Positions 11,952 to 22,650 of a DNA stretch of 64,000 nt are shown here, piece after piece (the first letter of the stretch is position 1; each line of letters begins with the position of its first letter). The stretch lies in NCBI GenBank assembly GCA_000442125.1, contig KE546977.1, positions 992,001 through 1,056,000 of the forward strand, in the 5' to 3' direction. The position numbers were made by a program, and so were the translations under genes. This stretch comes from Opeltia flavorubescens. Lineage: Eukaryota > Ascomycota > Lecanoromycetes > Teloschistales > Teloschistaceae. The notes beneath the pieces were generated by a model, which saw only the letters and a program-made list of their open reading frames with translations, had not been told where the DNA came from and did no database searches.

Positions 11952-14591
11952 ATGGACCTCTCCCCCGCCCGTCAATTGCCAGCCCGCGTACCTTCACCTA
12001 CTCTTACCAATCCTGACATGATCCTACCCGATTCTCCCTCCAACCAATATACTACTTCCCCACGACAACCCGACAACTCTTCCTCCTTGCCCCGCTGGCA
12101 ACCTTCTCCGACTAAGGATGACGCCCAGATGAAGGCAGCTGTGAGGAACCTCTTTGGTAATGGCCATCGCCTCCGGCATAGGAGTTCCGAGAAAGCAATG
12201 AAATCCCAGGATACCTCCGATATTCGGCCTCAGAGCAAGCAGTCGGAGCTGAGCCAGGCCAGCGCTAATTCCGCTCTGGCCTCGTCGCCGTTGTTGCGCG
12301 AGGAATTTACCGTCAACAGCATGGGGAAAGCTTTGCCAGAGTATCCATTGAACGATAACGCAAATCCCAATTTTGAGCTTCTGGACGATGGATCAGTCAT
12401 CAGCGAGAGCATCAGTCCGCTTGTGGATGCTGAAAGGGAGGAATATTTAATGAGCGAAAACGGAGGGATCGACGGCTACAAATTCAGTGACCGCTTCCGC
12501 AAAGCTATTGTTGAGGAGGATGACGAAGCTTATTCTCATGCCACTATGTCCGTTCGCGCCGAAGAGATCTTAGCTAATGCAAAGAAAAGATTGACGGTGC
12601 GCTGATCGTTTCGACGTTTCGGCCTGATGAACTGATTTCTCTAGGAAATGGAAAGCAACCTCAATCGAGCCCGCCACACGATCAATAGACCTTCATCGTC
12701 CATGTCCTCCTTTTTAACCAGCAGCTCCGACCCTCCCTCGATGTACACCCTGCCCAAAACTCTGTCACCATCGAAGCATAGGCAACAAAGTTCACCCTTG
12801 TCAAATTCCAAGGGACACTCCCGTGTCTTCAGCGAAACTTCTATTCCAAGTTCAATGCAATCACTACCACCTGACGTAGAAGCTCACACAAACGGCGTAC
12901 GCTCCGCGAGTGCCATGGGCTCAACCGAGAGGCAAGCTTCTGCAGGTGCAGGCGCAAAGCAAGGGTCAGAGTCAAGAGACTGGTTCTGGGCGGGACTGAC
13001 TCGCACTACAAGTCATGGTATCAGGCATAACAATTACGGGCTTCAACCCTTGAACGAGGACGGGCCTCCGCCGTCAACTTTTGAATCTCCTGAACGACAA
13101 CACAGCCCTCCAATTGCGGACAGTGACCATGAGATGGCTCTTCCCAACCAGGAACAGCCAGATCCTTCTGCTTCTGAACGTAGCAGTTCGTCAAGTAATG
13201 ATTTGACGCGAGCACGATCAACTACTCAGATGCGCGATATCCGTGACCAGATGCAAGACCTGAAAGGTAAGATATCAAGCCTGAAGCAAAGAGCGCGCGA
13301 GGACAGCCTCCGTCGAAGAAGCTTACAAAGTCTGCGTACTCCGAGCCCTTTCACTGCCGCCGAACAATGGTACTCTGGCGCAACAGCTTACAGCAGAGAT
13401 CGATCTCGATCCAGACCCAGAGATGGCTCACCGCCCACGATTCAACCTGCAATTGAAGAGGAAGATGAGACAAAACAACAACCCATCCAAGAATCGGCTC
13501 CAATAGTTGAAAGAAGTGATAAATCGACGACCATCAATAGCTCGAGTCGAGGCTCAGGGGAATCCCAGCCCTACCAGCCTTCAAATGACCCCGTTACCAA
13601 ACGTGAAAGTGGCAGTAGTCCGAGGACGGTCATTGATGCGCCCGCCATTAACGAGAATGGTACAGCTAATGAGGCAGCCGCAGAGGAGTCTCAACATCCT
13701 GATCAAGCAGTGCACGAGCAAGAAGTCCTTCCAGAGGACGACGCCGAAGACGATTTAGACGAACCGTCTTTGTTGCCGATTGGCGGGCGACATGAGGACC
13801 GGCCCGATGCTTTCGATTACGAACATCTTTTTCTGCACAGCGGAATGGGTACTCTGGGTCGTGAAGGCAAAAGCCGAAGCAGCAGTCATAGTTCAATGTA
13901 TTCAGTCGAGACCACAAAACCCAGCAACGTCACCACGGAGCCGAGTGAGATCAGTAGCGATGATAACGCATCATTCGTGGAAGGTGTGCCGGAGGATGGT
14001 CTTTCAGCGTCGCAACGCATTGCTCATGAGAGAAAGGGCAGCGTAGAGTCGGTTTCTACAGAGGCGACCTTTGCAACAGCTACCGAAGGGGAAGGCTTGG
14101 ATGAAGACGGGGATGAAGAAGAATGGGTGTACAGAAGACCAATGGCAGGGTCGTGGGAACCCGAACTCCCTAACAATCAGAAAGTCGCTGCAAGTATGAA
14201 GGAGCCTCCTCAGCAGACAAGTCAGGGCATCAAGCACACGACACCGCAAAATACAAGTCCAATCATGCCAAGAACAAACGGAGTTGAATACGGTCCTTCA
14301 TACCCGGAGTCGCCGAAAACCGAGCAATATTCGGAAGAACGAACAGCGGATTTACTTGTCTTTCTGACGTCAAAATTGATGGCCAAGGAGGGTGTGGCCG
14401 CTCACGCCATCGAGCTGAATGACAGCGACAAAGATCTGGCAGAAAGACTGGTTCGAAGTGTAGCTCAAGTATGCTCACAGCTCCAAGCGTTCAGCCTAGA
14501 AGGAAACAAGTACGGGGGCCGGCCATGGAGAAGGCGTCTCGACAGTGCTCGTCGAATCCTGGATGGAGAGACCAATGGAGAGGTTTTTTGA
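11952..14591 (+). CDS. Fungal protein of unknown function, mostly disordered, 863 aa
   Basis: There are two exons, 11952-12596 and 12645-14591, joined by a 48-nt intron (GTGCGC donor, CTAG acceptor) in phase. I do not recognise a named family. The protein is mostly low-complexity Ser/Pro/Glu sequence. Several islands look ordered: a helix across the splice junction (ILANAKKRLTEMESNLNRAR), an aromatic patch DWFWAGLTRTTSHGIRHNNYG, a likely coiled coil MRDIRDQMQDLKGKISSLKQ, and a C-terminal helical segment of about 80 residues (ERTADLLVFLTSKLMAKEGV through RPWRRRLDSARRILDG). There is no signal peptide or membrane span. The layout suggests a cytoskeletal, polarity or scaffold protein, but this is a guess from composition only. 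The clear intron and the absence of internal stops make it a real gene. Confidence 0.85.
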
Positions 14592-15264
14592 AAGAATCTC
14601 TGAGCATGTGGTCCAAGAATTGAAAAAAATTGCCTGGTTTATCTAATCATTATCTTCGATACCATATCTCCATATTAATAACTTCTACGACAACGGCTTA
14701 CAGGAGGTCGCTCAACGATGAGAGAACAAGCCGATCGTCTACAAATGGCACGAGGAATACCCGGTGACAGAAGCGAGCTATATATCAAAAGCGGTTGTCT
14801 CCACCTGTTAAAGTATAAGATGAAATGTACGAGTACGTCGAGATGTCGATAATGAGTAGAGTGGATCAATGGACCGAGTGGACTAGCGGGAGATCGGGCA
14901 GATTGGGTTGGTTGCGCCATCTTGCTTGAATAGGTTTGGGTTCAGATCTACGATGCACGTCTATCTGAATATCCGTCGTCATCACTCGGATGGTCCCCCC
15001 GCCTTCAACTGTCGAAGTAGGTACATTCGAACATTACTGTGTTTTTGCTATAGGGAGAATTGCGCTTGTTGCTTAGCGAGGACGTTTCGGTGACGTCGAT
15101 ACTGTACATATGAGCTTCTTCTTGTCATCCGATCTTGTAGTATAGCTGGCGCATTTGCAGATTGTATCGCTGCTTGCTAACTTCATCTTTCCAATTTTTA
15201 CCTTGTCATGACTCGATCTCCTAACGAAAGACCCTGATCCTCTACTTATCGCACTTTCGAAGGC
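14592..15264. other. Intergenic upstream of the RGS-LOV gene
   Basis: This 673-base stretch has no supported gene. It contains a T-rich 3' untranslated region just after 14591 and the RGS-LOV promoter. Just upstream of the next open frame there is a CTTGCAG that could be a splice acceptor, so a 5' exon here cannot be excluded. Confidence 0.45.
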
Positions 15265-15342
15265 TTGCAGCTATTTCTTTGGCTACGGGGATCCGCTCCA
15301 TGTCGCCTTCCTGAATCTGCCGTCATTCTACATCTACATTCC

Positions 15343-17965
15343 ATGCACCCTCTCCGGAAGAAATATTCTGTCGACGATTCCATAGATTCTTGGGCTCTTT
15401 TTGACCGTACCTTCCCCAGCACCTCTAAAAACTCCCCAATTATGTCACGTAGGGTTTTTGATGTTGGCCTGGACGTGGGCAGAATCAAAAATGGTCTGAA
15501 GCTTCATTCAGGCGAAAAGCATGAGCGTACTCGGAGCCACCGATCAGCTTCTACCTCCGATGCTCGGCCAAAGACGCCATCAGACAACAACAAGCAGCTT
15601 ACTGTCACCCCTCGCCTGAAAGGCAAGAGAAGTAGCCCTTCTCTACGACCTGATCCGGCCCATACTCTTCATCCACCGCCCACAGAATCTGTCACCTTAC
15701 CGCCTGTATCTTCGCCTACCAATAACGACTTTCCACCACTTCCAGAAAATAATATCATGAATGGCAGTCAGCACACACAAGACGGCCAAATAGAACCTCT
15801 TCATACGCCTTCGGACGACGGTAACAACTTCGATTTGAAAGCACCTCCGCCCAAAAGACCAGCAAGATTTCTTGAAACATATTCAGAACAGATCCTCTCC
15901 GAAGCCCATCTTCGCACCATTCTCCGCGACTCTGGCTTTTTTCTACGCTTTACCGCCTTTCTCAATCGCTACAAACCCCATTTCGCCCCTATATTAGTGC
16001 GACATCTCGAAGCTCAGAAAGCTATCAAAGCTATCGAATATGCCAATGCCTTAGCGGAGACTTTCAAGCCGATACCTGGAGATCCACCGAACCAAGTAAC
16101 TTCCGGGGCGGCAATACTGGACTCAGGGTTTGAGTCGCGATCAAGGCGAGCTTTGGAGGCACTGGTACACGAGGCTCTACCGGCTTATATTACACAGTGT
16201 TTTACCAAGGTCATCACAGAATGGATGGTTCGAGAAATTACGGGCACAACTATGCCGATCATGCGAGAACTTGTTGGAGGCCTGGCAGAGGTACGTTGTG
16301 TTGCGACGACAGATGACCGTGAGAATGCAAGACTAATCAGATGTTTGGATGAAATAGGTGTTCTGTCTTTCGGACCCAAGTATCAAAGATAACCCCATAA
16401 TATACGCGAGCGAAGAGTTCTACCGCACAACTCAGTATGGGAGAGACTACGTGATCGGTAGGAATTGCCGTTTCTTGCAGGGACCGAAGACGGATCGCAA
16501 TACCGTCGCTAGAATAAGGGAGTCAGTCAGGACGGGTCAAGAAAGTTTCGAAACAATACTCAACTACCGCAGAGACGGTTCACCGTTCATGAATCTCGTC
16601 ATGACTGCTCCTCTGTACGACAACAAAGGCAAGGTGAAATACTTCCTTGGCGCTCAAGTCGATATCTCGGGCCTCGTGGAAGAGGGCCGTGGTCTCGACT
16701 CCTTCGAAAGGTATCTGGGGGAAAATAGGAGAAAGCGTGACAGCAATCAATCGTTCTTGAATCAAAAACATACAAAAGCACTCGGCGAGCTGGGACAACT
16801 GCTTTCAGCGGAAGAAAGCTCGGTCTTGCATGGTCAGGGGTACAGTGGCGAGGGCAGTATTCATGATAGCGAGTATGGTGGCTCGAAAAATACGCGGAGG
16901 TTACAAGGGCGAAGGGACCCCAATTTCAGGGTACCAAGAAGGGTATTAGGGAATGAGGATGACGAGGAGCAGGAGAAGGACAAAAACGCTTGGGCATTCA
17001 ACTCCTTGGGCCCATCAGGGAAATTGCCTGGTGTATATCAAAACGTATGTCTAATCCCTCGTTTCCGACCAGTCTACTAACTCTACAAGTATCTCCTTCT
17101 ACGCCCTCATCCATCTCTCCGCATCATTTTTGTTTCCCCAGCTCTCCGTATCCCTGGCCTTCTCCAATCGCCCTTTCTTTCCCGCATTGGTGGACCTGAG
17201 CACGTCCGGACTGGCCTCTCGAATGCTTTCGCAAATGGTGAAGACATTACAGCTAAAGTTACCTGGCTGCCTCAAGGCCGTTCAGATGACGATACCTCGT
17301 CTTCTCTAGCAAGCAGGCCCGGCAGTAGGCACGACCAGCACAACATGAACGAAGGAAGCGCGGGCAGTGGAGGATCAAGGACTCGATATATATCTTGCAC
17401 CCCACTCCTCGGTTCCGATGATAATGTCGGCGTCTGGATGGTGGTAATGGTGGAGAACGAAACGGTCACTGGATCTTTACCCTCTCGCACGAACGCAATC
17501 ACAAGATATGGCTCCACTTACACAAACCACGAGATCCCACCAACGCCATCAGAATATGAACGAGAAGCACGTGAGACAAAGGACACAGTTGACGAAAACA
17601 GGGTGCGCAGCCCGGCGCCATCATGGCGAGGGACATCGACGCCTTCCAATAACCCGAATCCGAATCCGAGGACAGTGAATGGAAACGTTGAAAGGGAGAG
17701 GGACTCGGGAAAGATTTATGCAGACTTTATGAGAAATCAGAAAAGCGGCAATAGTACAAGAGGAGGACCACATAATGTGCACAGGAACTTATTTATGGAT
17801 ACGAGTGTAAATGGGAATGTGAACGCACAGGCACCGGCGATGGCGACGCCGCCGGCTGGAACGGGGAAGGTGCTTGGCAGTGAAGTGGATGATGTGGTTT
17901 TGGAGGATGGGATATTAGAGGGGGTGGGGGATGGAGGTGTTAAAGGTGTCAAAGTCACAGGTTGA
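15343..17965 (+). CDS. RGS-LOV blue-light receptor (BcLOV4 type)
   Basis: Exons 15343-16290, 16358-17044 and 17090-17965 give 836 aa. If the upstream in-frame ATG at 15265 is used, the protein is 26 aa longer. After a basic disordered N-terminus comes an RGS domain (about residues 177-313; FLETYSEQILSEAHLRTILR). A LOV domain follows with the flavin motif GRNCRFLQG, whose adduct-forming Cys is codon 16466-16468 (about residue 353). The supporting flavin-pocket residues are also present, in YRRDGSPFMNLV and FLGAQVD. A C-terminal region of the DUF type seen in this family follows and is Ser/Gly-rich. Botrytis BcLOV4, an RGS-LOV protein, is known to be recruited to anionic membrane lipids by blue light; the same role is inferred here. 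The second intron carries a perfect TACTAAC branch. The exact start is uncertain. Confidence 0.92.
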
Positions 17966-18715
17966 TTATTTGTTACCTGGGCGGAAGGAATTGGATACGA
18001 CGTCGCAATTGCCATTGTTGGAGATAACTAACTTCATGTAATATACAGAGATACCCTATATTATCTTGACTTTGGGACATTGTCAATTTGTGTATGGTCA
18101 AGCGATGAAATAACGGGTCTTGTAAGCTAGGATTCGAGCATTATTACCTGAGCTGTGAAATGTGCGTCATGGTGCATCTGTGGCATGGCATCCTAGGCGC
18201 CAGGATTCGCCCACTCCGCCTGGCAGCCCGCCGCACAAGGAATGTCGATCTGCCAGTCACTAAATACCCAACCTTTGCTTGAACTTGCTTTGCTCCGAAT
18301 ATCGCTTTGACGAATTTCCATGCTTGCTACTTGCTTCACTGTTACCAGGTACCAGTCACGCTCGCTCGGTCCGGGCGCCAGAGAGATCCTGTGACGCCTC
18401 GAGGACACCACATATCCCGCATCTGAAACAGCATTTACTTATCACCTATTTTCATCCTCGACCCTGGACAGTATATACGACCAGGATGATCGAAACAGCC
18501 AGGCGAAAAATGCTGAACACTCTCAACAGCAGATATCTCTATGGCAAAGTGGTGTGTACCATCCTTCACAGAGTGATGATTTCACGATAATCGCTTCGAG
18601 CGATTCATCACATCGAAGCTTGGCGGCAATTCGATCTTCCTTTATCAAGACATTCCTAGCTAATCTCGCACATCTCTAATAGCCACTCCTTCACTCTATT
18701 ATCCTACTCATTGAG
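17966..18715. other. Intergenic before the Mpv17-family gene
   Basis: This 750-base stretch has only short open frames on both strands with no recognisable product. It carries the RGS-LOV 3' untranslated region and the 5' region of the next gene. Confidence 0.5.
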
Positions 18716-19624
18716 ATGGTCGTCATCTCAAGGCTCATCACCAAATTCAACTCCTATTACGCGGATAAACCTAGTAGGGTCAACTGAGCTGTATTCCTTG
18801 CTGCAGAAAGCTAATAGCTCTTCATTAGTTCTTACCATCACCATAACCAATGCCGTAAGCTTTCAATCTCCTGACCTTCATCTTGTTTAATACACTCGAA
18901 TCGAAAGCTGAGATGAGTACAGGTTCTTGGCGGAATAGCGGATACCGTCGCTCAAACCCTGACAGCGATCCGATCACGGCAGAGGCGGCCAGTACCGGGA
19001 AATGCTATATCCGATGGTATCGAGATGCCAGATTACGATGAGAAGGGAGCATATAACGCCCAATTCCTGTCACCTCGCCGTCACGGTCCTCCGCCTTTTG
19101 ACTTCGAAAGATTGACAAGGTTCATGTCGTACGGCTTTTTGATGTCGCCAGTGCAGTTCCATTGGTTTGCATTCTTGGGGAGGACCTTCCAGATCACCAA
19201 GCAAAGTGCAACACTTCCGGCCTTGCAGAGGGTGGCCTTTGACCAATTCATCTTCGCTCCTATGGGTAAGGAGCCCATTATCCCATTTTCTAGGTCTAGA
19301 TGCTCATCATTCTTAGGGCTCGCTTGCTTCTTCACTTTCATGACAATCACAGAAGGTGGAGGACGACGAGCAGTAGCACGGAAATTTCAGGACGTGTACC
19401 TCCCAGCACTCAAAGCAAACTTCATGGTCTGGCCTGCTGTGCAGTTCATCAACTTCCGAGTCATTCCTCTACCATACCAAATTGTATGTATTACTGTGAG
19501 CTACCAACTGCTGTGTTGAAACACTAACCTGTCGTAGCCATTGGTTTCTACGGTCGGCATTGCGTGGACGGCATATCTCTCACTCACGAACTCATCTGAC
19601 GAACCCCTTGTGTCTGCTGTATGA
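18716..19624 (+). CDS. Mpv17/PMP22-family membrane protein
   Basis: Five exons (18716-18773, 18829-18854, 18923-19265, 19317-19483, 19538-19624) sum to 681 nt, 226 aa. The start MVVISRLITKFNSYYADKP and the segment LGGIADTVAQTL match the family's N-terminus. The conserved core includes DFERLTRFMSYGFLMSPVQF and the C-terminal signature FMVWPAVQFINFRVIPLPYQ, which identifies the family firmly. Four hydrophobic helices are expected. Members sit in the peroxisomal or inner mitochondrial membrane (Mpv17, PMP22, yeast Sym1) and may form channels; which organelle applies here is not clear from the sequence. Exon 2 is only 26 nt. The last intron has a CTAAC branch. It could be a Sym1-like or a PMP22-like member. 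Confidence 0.9.
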
Positions 19625-20166
19625 ACATGTGGATAATCTCCACGTCGTCACGCAATTTCTGGCTCGAACATCACGGCTACCTCGATACGGCGTCTTTGGA
19701 GGGCTAGATTTGGAACAACATTCGGGCTAGGCCGGTCTTTGAAGCAACATGCATTTATGGCGTTGATCTCGTCGGTATGCTTGAGGGCGTAAGAGTATGG
19801 GAGCGTCAGGAGCCATACGTTCTTGCAGAGCATCCCGTGTTCCAGCATGATACCTGTGTGTTGACTTGACAGTCATGTTTCAGAGATACGCTCCAAAAAA
19901 ATTCAAAGAAATCTATGATCATCTTTCTATTTTTGCACGAGTTCTCAACTCAACTCATTTCAGTCATGAAATCGTTGTGTCGTATCTCAAAAGCTAAAAG
20001 ATTGTTAACTAGAAAGGCTGACATCACACCCACCCCACCAAAAAGAAACCGCTCTATAACCCCACCAGAAAGCTTGCATCCGCATATACCCTGTAAATTT
20101 TCATCGAATTCACTCCTTTTATCCTTCGCAGTGCCTTTCCATTGAATCCCATCTTCGGACTTGATC
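19625..20166. promoter_or_regulatory. Intergenic, PGK1 promoter
   Basis: 542 bases upstream of PGK1. The last 150 are pyrimidine- and C-rich near the start codon, as is common for highly expressed fungal genes. No other gene or repeat is seen. Confidence 0.45.
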
Positions 20167-21638
20167 ATGTCTCTCTCCAATAAGCTCGCAATCACCGACG
20201 TCGACCTTAAGAATAAGAGGGTCCTCATCCGTGTCAGTCCCCAATGTTCCCACTCAAAACAAGTTCCTTCCGCCATCATCCCAATAGTGGTCAATGGAAA
20301 CATATGGTTTTTCGACTTACCACTGACACCTCCTCCCTGATCACCAGGTCGACTTTAATGTACCCCTTGACTCGTCTCAAAAGATCACCAACCCCCAACG
20401 CATCGTCGGCGCCCTACCCACCATAAAATATGCCATTGAAAATGGTGCCCGTTCCGTAATCCTCATGTCCCATCTCGGCCGCCCTGACGGCAAGCCAAAT
20501 CCCAAATACAGCCTTCGACCTATAGTGCCCAAGCTTGAAGAACTACTAGGCGGCAAAAAGGTTCTCTTCGCTGAAGACTGTGTGGGCGATGAGGTAGAGA
20601 AGATTGTTAATGGTGCGGATGGGGGGCAAGTGATTTTACTTGAGAACTTGAGGTTTCATGTCGAGGAGGAGGGGAGTAGGAAGGATGAGAGTGGAAAGAA
20701 AGTCAAGGCGGATCAGAAGGATGTGGAGGCTTTTAGGAAAGGGTTGACGGCTTTGGGGGATGTTTATATAAGTAAGCAGTCTTCATTCATTTCTCTTCTT
20801 CCTTTGCCGATTTTTGCTAGCACAAGGTGCTTCCCTCGAGACAAATTCAGTCGTCTAAATATTGATGACAGATGACGCATTCGGAACGGCCCATCGCGCC
20901 CACAGCTCCATGGTCGGATGCCAACTCCCGCAAAAAGCATCAGGCTTCCTGATGAAAAAGGAACTTGACTACTTCGCCCAAGCGCTCGAAAATCCCCAAC
21001 GACCGTTCCTAGCCATCTTAGGGGGCGCCAAGGTCTCGGACAAGATCCAATTGATTGACAATCTCCTCACAAAGGTTAATAGCCTGATAATCTGCGGGGG
21101 CATGGCATATACATTCAAGAAAACGTTGGAGAACGTGAAGATTGGGGACAGCTTGTTCGATGAAGCCGGCAGTAAGACTGTGGGAGAATTGATGGAAAAG
21201 GCGAAGAAGAATGGAGTGAAGATTGTGTTACCTTGTGATTACGTGACGGCAGATAAGTTTGACAAGGATGCGAAGACAGGGTATGCGACTGATGAAGAGG
21301 GCATTCCGGATGGGTGGATGGGCTTAGATACCGGAGAGAAGAGCGTGCAGCTTTACAAAGATGCGATTGATGAAGCGAAGACGATACTGTGGAATGGGCC
21401 GCCGGGAGTGTTTGAATTTGAGGCCTTCGCGAAAGGAACGAAAGCAACGCTCGATGCGGCTGTGGAGGCGGCGCAGAAAGGGAAGATTGTCATAATTGGA
21501 GGTGGAGATACGGCGACAGTGGCGGCCAAGTATGGGGTCGAGGATAAGTTGAGCCATGTTTCGACCGGAGGGGGTGCGTCGCTAGAGTTACTGGAGGGAA
21601 AGGATCTGCCTGGAGTAAGTGCGCTGTCGAGTAAGTAG
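20167..21638 (+). CDS. PGK1: Phosphoglycerate kinase
   Basis: This glycolytic enzyme transfers phosphate from 1,3-bisphosphoglycerate to ADP in the cytosol. Exons 20167-20232, 20348-20771 and 20872-21638 total 1257 nt, 418 aa, the usual length. The sequence begins [20 protein letters not shown] and continues across the first intron as VDFNVP. Other conserved features are the substrate-binding SHLGRPDG, the phase-1 junction restoring [23 protein letters not shown], the hinge and nucleotide-binding [12 protein letters not shown], and the C-terminal GGGDTA and [14 protein letters not shown]. All key catalytic segments are present and there are no breaks. It is convergent with SEM1, only 230 bases away. 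Identification is certain. Confidence 0.98.
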
Positions 21639-21868
21639 GGTCTTCTAGAATTCGAGGACGCATTGAGCCTCTGATGGCCGTCAAGGGTCGCTTTCAAAGC
21701 TTTGATTGATCGATAGAGGGTATTCTGCAGCAATATGCAATCGCCTTTTCCGTCTCTGAAATATATGAATGCTCGGATCCTCTTTTTTCCTGGCTCACGT
21801 GGAATTCCTCCCGTCTCCGAACCAATTGAACGCCCGCTTTGCAATGTCCTTCTCAACGAAAAGATACA

Positions 21869-22340
21869 CTAGCTCTTACTCGCCTTCACCTTGTCTAACT
21901 CCGCCCTGCTCAGACCACCGCGTCAGCTCCCCTTCCCTATTTCCGAACACCTTGAAGAGCAAGAACTCACTTCAACTGCTTCGAAAAGTCCTCACTCGTA
22001 TCATCGTCATCCCAGCTCTCCTCCCACAGATGCGTCGTCCCCCCTTCCCCTGGTGGGACTTCCTGATCTTCAGCCGGCCAGTCTGAATTTAGCATGAACA
22101 ATCATCAGCATCGTAAGCTACTACAGCGCCGCCGCTGAAGATGGCGGAGAACGGGTGTAGAGGAGTATTCCCGAGAGGAGAAGTGGATAAATAGATACCT
22201 TCGACGGGAAAGTCTTCAAATTCATCGTCTTCTTCCAGGGCTGCGGCGGGCTTTTGTTGGTCTTTCATGGGGTTGGGATTTGAGGGGTCGGAGGTTGCGG
22301 CTTTTGTGGTAGAGGCAGAGCCTGATGCTGATGCGGACAT
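21869..22340 (-). CDS. SEM1: 26S proteasome lid subunit Sem1/DSS1
   Basis: Sem1 is a very small acidic protein that tethers proteasome lid subunits and also joins the TREX-2 mRNA export complex. Exons 22199-22340, 21971-22082 and 21906-flanked 21869-21905 sum to 291 nt, 96 aa. The acidic signature is split by an intron and restored as EEDDEFEDFPVE followed by DWPAED. The second conserved block is HLWEESWDDDDTSEDFSKQL, followed by a short helical tail KAELDKVKASKS. The N-terminal 30 residues are Ser/Ala-rich and variable. Its open frame is short and broken by two introns, so it is easily missed by ORF calling. It is divergent from IML2 (310 bases between starts). Confidence 0.95.
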
Positions 22341-22650
22341 GGTGGAAAATATTTACTGAGGGAAGATTGTTCGGGGCGTGGAGATTGGTGAATTGTTTCG
22401 GGAATCGTTTTGAAGCTCTCCTCGGCAATCTCGTCTGGCGCTTGCCCGATCTTAATATGACATGATGAGCCACATCATCATCGTCATCCCACTCGGGCCT
22501 TTCCGGCTCCGAGCGGTGACAACCTTTCCTTGACTTTTTGTATAACTTTTTGTTCTTCTTGGTGAACGTAGAGTTCTAGTTGAGATCATCGCTTCCTTTC
22601 TCTAGATAACATACTCTTGTCCAAATTTTTGTTTCTCTGTGTTGTAGACA
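22341..22650. promoter_or_regulatory. Divergent SEM1 / IML2 promoter region
   Basis: 310 bases separate the two start codons. I see no other gene, and no element I can name with confidence. Confidence 0.4.
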
